From contig JAQBTG010000029.1 of NCBI GenBank assembly GCA_027624955.1, positions 1 to 50,981 on the forward strand: a DNA stretch of 50,981 nucleotides, given 5' to 3'. This document shows positions 1 to 8,325 of this stretch, in pieces (the first letter of the stretch is position 1; each line of letters opens with the position of its first letter). The notes beneath the pieces are model-generated. The model ran no database searches, was not told the DNA's origin, and saw nothing but the letters and a program-made list of their open reading frames with translations. The position numbers and the translations under genes were made by a program. The DNA comes from Pseudomonadota bacterium. Its GTDB lineage: Bacteria > Pseudomonadota > Alphaproteobacteria > UBA828.

Positions 1-60
1 ACGATGAGACAGAAACCCTCCCTTATGCAATCCGACTAGTTTGTTCCATAGGCGCTGACG

Positions 61-987
61 TCAGACAGTGCGCGGGCTGCCAAACCAAGTCTCGCTGGAT
101 TTGTTGCCGAACCGGAATCTCAAGTCCTTGCCGATGAGGGCAATCAGAACCGGCAAATTCTCCGTGATCAGACGGAGCTGACGCTCACTGTCTCGGGCCA
201 CCTTTTCGGCGAGCGCCTGCTCACCCATCCGGCGCTCGAGCGCTTGGTTGGCTTCGCGTAACTCGGCAGTACGCTCAACAACGAGCGCATCAGAAGTCTC
301 CCGTGCCATCGCCACGCGATGAAATAGATCGGCATTCTCAAACCTGAGCCGCACCGAGTTAAACATCGACAAATACACATTGCGCCCGAAATACATCAGC
401 ATCGCCGCAAACAGCAGGACCATGCCGCCCATAACAATATAGGGCTGCTCTCCGATCACGAAAAATGCCGCCGCGCTCATCATGATCGCCGGCACGCAAA
501 ACCCATAAAATGCGGGCAGACAAAACGTCAGCCCCGCCATTGCACCAGCGCTCATGCCGCCTATGACGAAGGCCATAAATACCTGATGAATAATTGAATC
601 CGATGCGAGGATGATAAATACCTCGCCCGATCCCCAGGCCACGCCCGCCAGTGTGATGACAGCTGTCGCCGTACGCCTCAGCCTTGCCGCCTCTTTATCC
701 GTTAAATCTTTGTTACGCGGGCGAAGCGCTAATAACGAAAGCCGCAAAACCGAAAAGCAAACCAGGAAACCGCTCCAGGCGAGAAGCGGCACATGGGGGA
801 CGGAACTCCATACGACGCCAGCAACAAGGGCCGCATTAAGCGCGCTTACAAGGAGCGCCGCATAAATTTGCTTGTAAAATGTGCGATAAAGCTCCGCGTT
901 ACAGCGCAACGACAGATCCTGATCCGCCTGTTCTGCAAGGGCGAACCTGCTGTCCTCGCGAAGAGAGTTTTGATTGGCGGCGTTCAT
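61..987 (-). CDS. Membrane sensor protein with coiled coil and truncated PAS domain
   Basis: The protein has 308 residues. Residues about 40-205 hold five or six hydrophobic segments, like the multi-pass input domains in front of histidine kinases and diguanylate cyclases. A charged coiled coil follows (about 215-262), then the start of a PAS domain (about 266 on, with ENLPVLIALIGKDLRFRFGN). The PAS domain stops after about 40 residues at a TGA, and no kinase, GGDEF or other output domain follows. Neither of the other two reading frames continues it, because both reach a stop before the window edge. The TGA frame stays open to the edge, but its residues do not look like PAS. I infer a truncated or decayed sensor whose output is lost. 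What it senses cannot be told. Confidence 0.7.
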   Translation of the reverse strand: MNAANQNSLREDSRFALAEQADQDLSLRCNAELYRTFYKQIYAALLVSALNAALVAGVVWSSVPHVPLLAWSGFLVCFSVLRLSLLALRPRNKDLTDKEAARLRRTATAVITLAGVAWGSGEVFIILASDSIIHQVFMAFVIGGMSAGAMAGLTFCLPAFYGFCVPAIMMSAAAFFVIGEQPYIVMGGMVLLFAAMLMYFGRNVYLSMFNSVRLRFENADLFHRVAMARETSDALVVERTAELREANQALERRMGEQALAEKVARDSERQLRLITENLPVLIALIGKDLRFRFGNKSSETWFGSPRTV

Positions 988-1109
988 CTAAATCCGTCTC
1001 GACCAGACTTTTCTCTATAGAATAATGTTAAATCATCTTAGCCAATTTCGTACCGTGAAACTAACCTGGTGAGCGCGGCGCGAATATGTCAATCGGGACA
1101 GGAACTTAA

Positions 1110-1955
1110 ATGATGAAGATCTATGACGACCATTTTGAATCTGAGTATAATCTACGAGCGCGCCACCCCGATTTCGAGACATATCTTAAGCGCTGGCAGA
1201 GCGAAAGCGAGCACGCCTGCAGCACTTTGCCCTGCAATCTCGATCAACGATATGGTGACGGGCCCAATATGTCGCTCGACGTATTTCCACAGCCCGGTGC
1301 ATCCCATCCGATATTGCTGTTCATTCACGGCGGATATTGGCGCTCCCTGGACAAAGAATCATTTGCCTACCCGGCGATCGGTCTCAGCGAAGCGGGCGTC
1401 GTCTATATATCGATCAATTACGCGCTGGCGCCGACCGTCACACTCGATGAGATCACTGAGCAATGCCGCCAGGCGGTTACCTGGGTGCACCGAAACGCCG
1501 AGACCTTTGGCGGCGACCCCAACCGCATCCATATCAGTGGTCACTCCGCCGGCGGGCATCTGACGGCGATGATGCTGTCGACGGATTGGGCACAACGAGG
1601 TGAAGCGGAAATCAAGCTGGCCGGTGGAATTGCCATTAGCGGCCTGTTCGACCTCGTCCCGATCCTAGATACGAGCATCAATGACGAGGTCCAGCTCGAT
1701 ACGACCTCAGCGCAGCGCAATAGCCCGTCGGAGTTCCTGCCGTCGAACGGAGCGCCCTTTATCGCCGCTGTCGGGGCGAATGAAACGGATGAATTCCTAC
1801 GCCAGTCCCGCGATTATGCCGCAGCGTGGAATGAACATAGTGGCGATGGACAGTATTTGCCGCTGGCAGGGTTTCATCATTTCGACGTGGTGTGCGAACT
1901 GGGCAGGGCGGGCAGCGAACTGAACGACGCTGTTCTGGCACAAATCGGCGCCTAG
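1110..1955 (+). CDS. Alpha/beta hydrolase, arylformamidase/esterase-like
   Basis: This 281-residue soluble enzyme has the alpha/beta hydrolase fold of the hormone-sensitive-lipase and kynurenine-formamidase type. The oxyanion-hole motif HGGYW lies near residue 72, the nucleophile elbow is GHSAGGH near 145, an Asp lies in the GANETDEF segment, and the catalytic His is in GFHHFD near the C-terminus. It starts at the first of two tandem ATGs, about 7 nt after AGGA. The gene stands alone between a divergent sensor gene and a convergent iron-binding protein gene. It is clearly paralogous to the hydrolase at 4387-5268, sharing the same N-terminal pattern, HGGYW and SAGGH. The substrate is unknown; an N-formyl aromatic amide or a small ester would fit the family. 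Confidence 0.82.
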   Translation: MMKIYDDHFESEYNLRARHPDFETYLKRWQSESEHACSTLPCNLDQRYGDGPNMSLDVFPQPGASHPILLFIHGGYWRSLDKESFAYPAIGLSEAGVVYISINYALAPTVTLDEITEQCRQAVTWVHRNAETFGGDPNRIHISGHSAGGHLTAMMLSTDWAQRGEAEIKLAGGIAISGLFDLVPILDTSINDEVQLDTTSAQRNSPSEFLPSNGAPFIAAVGANETDEFLRQSRDYAAAWNEHSGDGQYLPLAGFHHFDVVCELGRAGSELNDAVLAQIGA

Positions 1956-1964
1956 CCTATATTG

Positions 1965-3074
1965 CTATGGCCAGCCGACACGGTCCGCGATACGAACGGC
2001 CTCGGCGTTGTATTTTCCGAGCAAGGACAAATCCAAATCATCGGCTTTGAAGGCACCCCAGGAAGCAACCAGCGGAGCCGCGGCGAGACCATCGCGAATC
2101 GGGTACTCATAGACCGACTTGGCATATAGTTCTTGCGCCTCATCACCGACCAGAAATTCGATTAATTTTACGGCGTTCGTCAGGTTCTTGGCACTGGCCG
2201 TAACCGCCGCCCCGCTCACATTGACATGCGTGCCGACGCCGTCCTGGTTTGGCCAAATGATGGCGACGGCCGCCGCGACAGCCTGGTCCTCCGCATTCTC
2301 TGAACTTGCCAATTGCGCCAGATAATATGTGTTGGCTAAAGCGATGTCACATTCGCCCGAAGCCACTGCGCGAATTTGATCGCGATCTCCGCCGCCCGGT
2401 TTTCGTGCAAAATTTGACACCAGGGCCTCGGCCCAACTTTCCGCCGCGGCAATACCATGATGGGCGATCATCGAAGCAATATGAGATTGATTGTAGATGC
2501 TGCTCGAGGAGCGGACGCAAATTCGGTCGCGCCATTTTTCGTTGGTGAGCCCCTCATAATCTTTCAACTCCTGCGGATCCACACGACCAATTGCGTAAAT
2601 AATCGGCCGAGCGCGGAGCGACAGGGCATACCAATATCCGTTGGGCTCTCGGTATTGGGCAGGAATGAGCGTATCCAATATATCCGAGTGTACGGACTGC
2701 AGCACATCAGCCTCGAGAGCACGGTACAGCCGACCGGCATCGGCCGTGAGCAGCACATCGGCTGGGCTGTTTTGGCCTTCGCTCTTCAAGCGTTCCAGGA
2801 GCACATCCTCTTTGCCGCTGACCAGCCTGACCTCAATCCCGGTCGCCTCGGTAAACCTGTCCAATAACGGACGTATCAAAACTTCCTGCCGGTACGAATA
2901 TATATTTACAACGTTTTGGTCGGCCGCCCGCAGTGGCGGGCTTAGGCATACCAACAGCGCTATCAAGGCGGCAATACCAGCGAAAATCGACGGTCCGGAC
3001 AATATGCCGCCTCTTTTGATTGGCTTGTTCCCACCGGGTAAGTATTTGAGACTACACACAATTAAGTAATTCAT
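1965..3074 (-). CDS. Periplasmic ferric-iron ABC transporter substrate-binding protein (FbpA/FutA type)
   Basis: The protein has 369 residues. After a basic start, a hydrophobic stretch (about residues 30-48) ending in PLRAADQ looks like a Sec signal peptide, so the protein should be periplasmic. The mature part opens with VVNIYSYRQEVLIRPLLDRF, the usual start of FbpA/FutA iron-binding proteins. ADVLLTADAGRL and the ANTYYLA segment also fit the family and include candidate Tyr ligands for Fe(III). No permease or ATPase gene lies beside it, so its membrane partners must be elsewhere. A near-consensus Fur box lies 97 nt upstream of the chosen start, so repression by iron is likely. The start could also be a little further in, since the first 25 residues are long for a signal peptide. 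Confidence 0.87.
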   Translation of the reverse strand: MNYLIVCSLKYLPGGNKPIKRGGILSGPSIFAGIAALIALLVCLSPPLRAADQNVVNIYSYRQEVLIRPLLDRFTEATGIEVRLVSGKEDVLLERLKSEGQNSPADVLLTADAGRLYRALEADVLQSVHSDILDTLIPAQYREPNGYWYALSLRARPIIYAIGRVDPQELKDYEGLTNEKWRDRICVRSSSSIYNQSHIASMIAHHGIAAAESWAEALVSNFARKPGGGDRDQIRAVASGECDIALANTYYLAQLASSENAEDQAVAAAVAIIWPNQDGVGTHVNVSGAAVTASAKNLTNAVKLIEFLVGDEAQELYAKSVYEYPIRDGLAAAPLVASWGAFKADDLDLSLLGKYNAEAVRIADRVGWP

Positions 3075-3170
3075 CTCGTGATCTTCACTTTCTCAATTTT
3101 GCTCTGACACTGACGACGATCAGCCGCCCAACTGCCTTTCATTTAACTCACTCAAAATACGAGTTCAAGT

Positions 3171-3189
3171 GATAATGATAATTATTCTC
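3171..3189. promoter_or_regulatory. Fur box
   Basis: GATAATGATAATTATTCTC matches the classical 19-bp Fur consensus GATAATGATAATCATTATC at 17 of 19 positions. It lies 97 nt upstream of the ferric-iron-binding protein gene. The site strongly suggests iron-dependent repression by a Fur-family regulator. In some alphaproteobacteria the same kind of site is read by the manganese regulator Mur. Confidence 0.85.
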
Positions 3190-3376
3190 AACAAAACGCA
3201 AATCAGTTGGGGTGTCGCCATTCTGGTGGGGCCACCAATTTGGAACCCGTTTCCGGCGATGACACGGCTATATCTGATGAAACGGCTTGATCAATTAATT
3301 CCGCGCCGCCCGTAGAAATTCATACAGGACCGAGGACGCAAGCCACTATGGATCGCCCAACCCGGCACGTTCACTC

Positions 3377-3412
3377 AAATGAAATATGATGCCTAAATGA
3401 AATATGGCGCCG
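3377..3412. repeat. Two tandem 18-bp units
   Basis: AAATGAAATATG occurs at 3377-3388 and again at 3395-3406, giving a period of 18 bp, with partly similar trailing bases. It lies just beyond the stop codon of the last gene of the corrinoid operon. No function is evident. Confidence 0.5.
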
Positions 3413-3428
3413 ACAAAGGGTTCCCGGA

Positions 3429-4385
3429 TTAATCCGAACGCACGATCTGATTGTGCAGTTCTCCGATGCTCTCGACGCGGCACACAACTTGATCACCGGC
3501 CTGCAAATATCCAGAAGCGCGCACCAGATCGGGCCGCTCGTAAGGCCGCCCACCAAGCTCCGGGTCCGCTGCCCAGGCCGTACCGCCCGGCGTGCCGGTC
3601 GAAATCACCCATCCGGGCTGCAAGGTCAAGAATGTCGAGAAAAAATGGATCAGTTCGGCCACGCCCCATATCATTTTCGCGGTCGAGTTATTTTGTCTTA
3701 GCTCGCCGTTCACCAAAGTAGAGAGCGCCAAATTTTGCGGATCTGAAATCTCATCGGCTGTGACAATCACCGGACCAAGCGGCGCACAGGTGTCAAAATT
3801 CTTGCCCGGCCCGAGGGCGTAATGACAGCTTCCATCGGGACGCATCTTCACCTGGCGGTCGCGGGCTGTGACGTCGTTCATAATCGTGTAGCCAAAAATA
3901 TGCTCCGCCGCTTTCGCCTCGGCGATATGCCGGCCGGCCTTGCCAATCACGATTGCGAGCTCGGTTTCGTAATCGAGTTTTTGCGTCACCGCAGTATCCC
4001 ACACAATATTGTCACCTGGTCCGATCACGCCGGTAGCAGGAATCTTGATAAAAAATTCGGGTTCCTTCGCGGTAACCTCCGGTTTTTCTTCGCGGTGGTC
4101 CCAATAATTCTCACCGCTGCACAGAATGATGCCGGGAAGTATTGGCGCCAGAAGCCGGGTTTTGCCGAGCGGCATACGATCACCAGTCGTCTGCGCGATC
4201 TTCTGTAATAACTTTCCGGCGGCCGGCCCGGCTTCGATCAAACCGGTCATATCGGAAAACCACTTGTAGGCATCCGCCGGCATATTGCCCATAACTTCAG
4301 CCGCATCGAGAATATCGATCAGGTCCTCGCCCGCCACCATGGCGAGGCGGGCCTCCCCTGCCCGTTCGTAACGTGCCAATCTCAT
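3429..4385 (-). CDS. Fumarylacetoacetate hydrolase family protein
   Basis: This 318-residue protein has the FAH C-terminal fold from about residue 95 on. Metal-ligand signatures are visible: DYETELAIVIGK supplies the acidic ligands and NDVTARDRQ supplies the Asp. The GTPGGTAW motif near the end of the domain is also typical. FAH-family enzymes act on 2-oxo acids or beta-diketones (hydrolysis, isomerisation, decarboxylation, hydratase chemistry). It starts 1 nt after the stop of the alpha/beta hydrolase gene, so it is the last gene of the long corrinoid operon. Context suggests it processes the carbon skeleton left after demethylation; this is inference, and the true substrate is unknown. Confidence 0.85.
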   Translation of the reverse strand: MRLARYERAGEARLAMVAGEDLIDILDAAEVMGNMPADAYKWFSDMTGLIEAGPAAGKLLQKIAQTTGDRMPLGKTRLLAPILPGIILCSGENYWDHREEKPEVTAKEPEFFIKIPATGVIGPGDNIVWDTAVTQKLDYETELAIVIGKAGRHIAEAKAAEHIFGYTIMNDVTARDRQVKMRPDGSCHYALGPGKNFDTCAPLGPVIVTADEISDPQNLALSTLVNGELRQNNSTAKMIWGVAELIHFFSTFLTLQPGWVISTGTPGGTAWAADPELGGRPYERPDLVRASGYLQAGDQVVCRVESIGELHNQIVRSD

Positions 4386-4386
4386 C

Positions 4387-5268
4387 TTACTGTCCGTCTT
4401 CCAATTTCATTTGCCGTAGCAACGCATGAGTCAAGGTGCTGTGCGGATCTTTCAATTGATGGGCCATGGTGAAGTGATTGTGACCCGGCAATCTCACATG
4501 TTCGTAGGGATAACTGAGCGCCCGCCAAGCTTTTTCCATCGCCTTTGCCTGGCGCGCATATTCGTCTGATTCGATATCGCCGGATACCACCATGAGCGGC
4601 AGAGAGACCGGATAAATCTGATGAAGCGGAGCGTTGCGCAGAGCAACATCTTCATCCATTCCGACTTTATCGTTGAGATAGCAAAGGCGGATGGGCTCCA
4701 TATCATAAATTCCAGAAATAGAAGCGCCGCCTTTCACCAGCCCGGCAGGCAGTCCGTCCCCGAATGCCGGCCAATCAGTAGCCATAAGCATCAGCGAAAG
4801 ATGCCCTCCGGCCGACTGACCGACGGTGTAGATGCGATCCCGGTCAACCCCGAACTCGCCGGCGTTGCGCCATAACCATGCAACGGCTGCGCGGTTCTGG
4901 CGCACAATCTCGTCCATGCCGTAGTCCGGCGCGAGGCCGTAATTAATGACTACAGTGGTTACGCCGTTGGGGCGCAATCCTTCGGCAACGAAGCTATCGT
5001 GATCTTTGTCGAGCGAATACCAATAGCCACCATGCACCATGACCTGGACCGGCGCGTTGTCTTCCGCGGCCGGAAATATATCGAGCGTCTCACAGGGCAA
5101 ATCGCCATACGAAACATCTAAATGTGCTGGCAAGTTTTGTCGCGTGGTCTCGCTCCATGCGGCCCAATCGTCGAAATAGCCGGCGAACTCTGGATACCGC
5201 ACCCGATTGTTATATTGTGCGTCCAATTCCTCCTGGCTGTAATCGCGGTAGATAATTTTCTTGCTCAA
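4387..5268 (-). CDS. Alpha/beta hydrolase, arylformamidase/esterase-like (paralogue)
   Basis: This 293-residue enzyme has the oxyanion motif HGGYW near residue 79, the nucleophile elbow GQSAGGH near 150, an Asp in SGDIESDEY and the catalytic His in GHNHFTM. The start is a TTG that overlaps the stop of the upstream methyltransferase in TTGA, with GGGAG about 7 nt before it, so the two genes are translationally coupled. It is a paralogue of the gene at 1110-1955. Placed between a methyl-transfer module and an FAH-family enzyme, it may hydrolyse an ester or amide of the methylated substrate before or after demethylation. The substrate is not known. Confidence 0.82.
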   Translation of the reverse strand: MSKKIIYRDYSQEELDAQYNNRVRYPEFAGYFDDWAAWSETTRQNLPAHLDVSYGDLPCETLDIFPAAEDNAPVQVMVHGGYWYSLDKDHDSFVAEGLRPNGVTTVVINYGLAPDYGMDEIVRQNRAAVAWLWRNAGEFGVDRDRIYTVGQSAGGHLSLMLMATDWPAFGDGLPAGLVKGGASISGIYDMEPIRLCYLNDKVGMDEDVALRNAPLHQIYPVSLPLMVVSGDIESDEYARQAKAMEKAWRALSYPYEHVRLPGHNHFTMAHQLKDPHSTLTHALLRQMKLEDGQ

Positions 5269-6317
5269 CTTGCTGCTCCCGCTTTCATTTCGCCTTTCCG
5301 CCAGGCGCGAATGTATTTTTTACAATGTTCGTCCTTGCCGAGCAGCATGTCTTCGGCCAGGCGATAACCCAGCGATTCCCGATCCATGGCGAAGATTTCG
5401 TTCGGCGAGGAAAGTACAGGGTCGATGATGCCGCCATCGGCGCCGGCGGCCACTGCCAAAATTACGAACGTATCATTGACCACCTTGCGACCCGGAATGC
5501 CGAACGACACATTGCTCATGCCGCCTGTAATATGAATTTCAGGACCATATTTGGCCCGCAGTTCACGAATGGCATCGAGACAATGCAGGCCGAACTCCTT
5601 ATCAACAGAAATCGGAAAGACTAGTGGGTCGATATGAATGTCACCACGTGCGATGCCCTTGTCCAGCGCTGCGTCAACCATGCGAGACGCATTGGCGACG
5701 CGCTCCGCAGTGTTCGAGGGCATGCCTCTCTCGCCGGCTGCTGTGACGACAACTTGGGCATTATGGGTGACGGCTAAATCAAGCGCCTCAAGTCGCTCCA
5801 GGGAGGCGGAATTGAGCATGGGGCGACCACCAATATTTTGACACGCCTCTAAGCCAACCCGAATTGTATCTGCGTTTGATGAATCAATAGACAAAGGCAG
5901 ATTGCTCATTGTCTGCACAGTGCCGACGAGCCATTGCATTGCGGCCTTCTGTTCGTTCGGTTTGAGCGAATATTCATCGACGTTGATGTCAAGGAATGCA
6001 GCGCCGGCCTGCTCCTGGTGATGCGCCAATGCGCGCAAATAGGCGAGGCCGCTCTCCGCTTCCTCACCCTTGTCCGACATCGCGGCGGCGAGAGCGATTT
6101 TCACATGCTTAACCCGGCCCTCGTCATAATCCTGAGTGCTTTTGACTGAATCGGGAATAGATAATTGCCGAGACGTACCATCCGCGGCCTCATAAAGAAT
6201 GGCTACCTGACCGTCCTCCATGGCAATTCGTTTGCCCTTGCGCAGCAATACCCGCGTGGTGTGGATATTCTCGCCAACGGCTATATAATTTCCGGGATTG
6301 TTTTGGATAGAATCCAC
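5265..6317 (-). CDS. Pterin-binding corrinoid methyltransferase (methyltransferase II, to tetrahydrofolate)
   Basis: The protein has 350 residues and the dihydropteroate-synthase-like TIM barrel of methyltetrahydrofolate:corrinoid methyltransferases (AcsE, the MetH pterin domain, MT II of O-demethylases). Typical segments are GENIHTTR at the N-terminus, AAFLDINVDEY, PLSIDSSNAD, GRPMLNSAS and HITGGMSNVSFGIPGR. In the operon it should take the methyl group from the corrinoid protein at 8326-9075 and give it to tetrahydrofolate, feeding C1 metabolism. It starts with GTG, with AGGGAA about 7 nt upstream, 16 nt after the activator gene. It is not a folate-biosynthesis DHPS: it is too long and its neighbours are wrong. 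Confidence 0.88.
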   Translation of the reverse strand: MDSIQNNPGNYIAVGENIHTTRVLLRKGKRIAMEDGQVAILYEAADGTSRQLSIPDSVKSTQDYDEGRVKHVKIALAAAMSDKGEEAESGLAYLRALAHHQEQAGAAFLDINVDEYSLKPNEQKAAMQWLVGTVQTMSNLPLSIDSSNADTIRVGLEACQNIGGRPMLNSASLERLEALDLAVTHNAQVVVTAAGERGMPSNTAERVANASRMVDAALDKGIARGDIHIDPLVFPISVDKEFGLHCLDAIRELRAKYGPEIHITGGMSNVSFGIPGRKVVNDTFVILAVAAGADGGIIDPVLSSPNEIFAMDRESLGYRLAEDMLLGKDEHCKKYIRAWRKGEMKAGAAS

Positions 6318-6333
6318 GCTGTTTTCCCTATTG

Positions 6334-7977
6334 TTATTGGTTCAGCCGCTTCGGCATCGGCTTAAACTGGCAGCCATCGACAAAAAGCTCAAAGAAATCG
6401 TCGCTTGTTTCTAGTTCGACATGCTCGATTTGTAGAACCAGTTGTTCGAGTGCCTGCCTTTTCTTGCGCGATACAAGAACGTCACGCGCCCCGCTGAGAG
6501 ATGTATTGCCGGCACGTACAACCCGCGTTTCGGAAACCGGCGCCAACAATCCAATCTCAACGGCGCTGGCAACGTCGACATGGTGAGCAAAACCGCCGGC
6601 GAGATAAAGCTTGTCTATGTCCTCCGGATTGATACCGAGCGTTCGCAAAACAATCAATTGGCCGCAGTAATTCGCCGCCTTGGCTTGGCCCAAATTGCTT
6701 GCGTCTTCCTTCGAAAAGCTGATGCCGTATTCCGGAAATAGCACAAGCTCGAATTGCCGTTTATCGGCAGTGAAAACACCCTTGGCAGTTAGCATGTCAT
6801 GGCGCCGAAGCTCCGCCAAAAGATCTATCAAGCCGGAACCACAGAGACCGACCGGCGCAATGTCACCGATGGTTTCGTAGTTCATTCCGCCGCCATTCGC
6901 ATCTATGCGAAATTTTTCGATAGCGCCGTCATAAGCCGGCATGCCGTATTTCACCAGCCCGCCCTCAAAAGCCGGACCGGCAGGGCATGATGCCACCATC
7001 ATGCGGCCGCGGTGGCGGACGAATACTTCCGTGTTGGTGCCCATATCCACAAGCATGATGGATTCAGCGCCCTCGGCGGTGATATCCAGCGCCGCGAGAC
7101 CCGCAGCGAGATCACCGCCGACATGGCAAGACACAAGCGGCATGCCGTATACAGGCGCGCGCGGATTGGCCAACAAGCCAAGCTTGCGCGCACGCTCTGT
7201 CAACGCCGTGCCGGATCTCCTGCCGGCCGAAAACTCATGCTCGACAAGAGATTTATAAGGTCTTTGTCCAATCGATTGGACATCGAGTTTAAACAAAATA
7301 TCGCGCATTGTCGTGTTGGCAGCAACGACGACCTCGTAAATCTCGTGACGCGAGAATTTGAGTGCGCTGCAGAAATCCATGATTTCGCGATTAATTGCGG
7401 CGACGACGGATTGTTGCAGTTCGCCATTTCCGGCGGCACCGTCATAGGAAATGCGGTTCATCACATCGCTGCCGCCAAAGCGCTGCGGATTCTCAAAGCT
7501 GCAGCTGCGCACCCCTTCCCCAGTCCGTAAATCGACCAGTTCCATGGCAACCGTTGTAGTACCGAGGTCAATCGCGAGGCCAAATTGATGGCCGCGATCG
7601 GTGCCCAGTTCTTCGTCGTCGTAATATACCTTGCCACTATCGACCCGCACGGGGGTATCAAGAACCAACCCGCTCTTGGGCGGATTGGAAGTAAGAATGC
7701 GAGGGCGGCGGCGCAGCGCGGCGAACTCGATATCGCACTCGTCCGAGATCACTGTGGCCTGACAGGCAAGGCGAAAATCGCCCCGCAGGAAGGATTCTGC
7801 TTCACTCGGACTTGAGAGTGCCGCCATGCCGCGGCGGATTTCGACTACGCATTCGTGGCAGCGGCCATTGCGCTGGCAGGAGGTTGGCACTTCGACGGAA
7901 AGCTCATCCGCATATTCGAATATCGTCTTGCCGGTGACGATTTTGCGCACAGCGCGATCGTGGGTGACGGTGCTCAA
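6334..7977 (-). CDS. Reductive activator of corrinoid protein (RACo-like), 2Fe-2S plus ASKHA
   Basis: This 547-residue protein starts with a plant-type ferredoxin domain whose cluster ligands follow C-x5-C-x2-C (SCQRNGRCHEC) with a fourth Cys in RLACQAT. From about residue 130 it has the actin-like ATPase part of RACo proteins, with LAIDLGTTTVAMELVD, LVDMGTNTEVF and VGLCGSGLIDLLAEL. RACo enzymes use ATP and low-potential electrons to reduce inactive Co(II) corrinoid back to Co(I). Its partner should be the corrinoid protein two genes upstream. The start is TTG, overlapping the stop of the small Cys-rich gene by 3 nt. The family is best known from anaerobes, so its presence here is notable. 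Confidence 0.92.
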   Translation of the reverse strand: MSTVTHDRAVRKIVTGKTIFEYADELSVEVPTSCQRNGRCHECVVEIRRGMAALSSPSEAESFLRGDFRLACQATVISDECDIEFAALRRRPRILTSNPPKSGLVLDTPVRVDSGKVYYDDEELGTDRGHQFGLAIDLGTTTVAMELVDLRTGEGVRSCSFENPQRFGGSDVMNRISYDGAAGNGELQQSVVAAINREIMDFCSALKFSRHEIYEVVVAANTTMRDILFKLDVQSIGQRPYKSLVEHEFSAGRRSGTALTERARKLGLLANPRAPVYGMPLVSCHVGGDLAAGLAALDITAEGAESIMLVDMGTNTEVFVRHRGRMMVASCPAGPAFEGGLVKYGMPAYDGAIEKFRIDANGGGMNYETIGDIAPVGLCGSGLIDLLAELRRHDMLTAKGVFTADKRQFELVLFPEYGISFSKEDASNLGQAKAANYCGQLIVLRTLGINPEDIDKLYLAGGFAHHVDVASAVEIGLLAPVSETRVVRAGNTSLSGARDVLVSRKKRQALEQLVLQIEHVELETSDDFFELFVDGCQFKPMPKRLNQ

Positions 7978-8309
7978 TCCGCCTTCTTTCGCCGGGACTC
8001 ACTTCTCCGCTGGGCCGCGCCCTCACGAATTTCTCTGACTTTCTTCTTCGCTCTTCCGTGCGCCAAGGGTTGGGATTCCCAGGCACTACGATAATCGAAA
8101 ACTCCGTCATGACCGCATGGGTGCCGTTCGCCCTCAGCCGCCGGTGGTTTTTGGTTGCGGCAGCGAAACTCCGCTGTACAGAGGTCATGGCGATCACGGT
8201 AGGGACAGCGGGTCTGCGAAACGGTTTCCGCGTGCGATACCATCTCCGAAAACATTTCTGATATCCGCGCCATGCGCTTTTGAATTTCTTTGGGATCAAT
8301 CTTAGACAT
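7974..8309 (-). CDS. Small four-cysteine protein of the corrinoid operon
   Basis: This 111-residue protein is unrecognised. It starts at an internal ATG at 8309 (MSKIDPKEIQKRM), 16 nt after the corrinoid gene, rather than at the upstream ATG of the same frame, which would run back into that gene. An amphipathic helix (1-30) is followed by four cysteines spaced C35-x8-C44-x5-C50-x14-C65 with nearby His (H41, H63, H67), as in a zinc or Fe-S site. The C-terminal third is strongly basic. Its stop overlaps the TTG start of the activator gene, so it is translated with RACo. I infer an accessory metal or redox factor of the demethylase. Nothing in the sequence gives its function. Confidence 0.72.
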   Translation of the reverse strand: MSKIDPKEIQKRMARISEMFSEMVSHAETVSQTRCPYRDRHDLCTAEFRCRNQKPPAAEGERHPCGHDGVFDYRSAWESQPLAHGRAKKKVREIREGAAQRRSESRRKKAD

Positions 8310-8325
8310 GTGGCCCTGCGTCTCT

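Larger units (their letters stand above)
3075..3428. other. Intergenic region upstream of the iron-binding protein gene
   Basis: This 354-bp stretch separates the iron-binding protein gene from the end of the corrinoid operon. It holds the Fur box, an AT-rich segment just beyond it, and two copies of an 18-bp unit (3377-3412). I see no convincing gene and no clear intrinsic terminator for the operon ending at 3429. Confidence 0.6.

Noticed and set aside
61-63. TGA at the end of the sensor gene as a third Sec codon
   Set aside because: Readthrough residues do not resemble PAS, no Cys homologue is expected there and no SECIS-like hairpin is evident in the 60 nt available.
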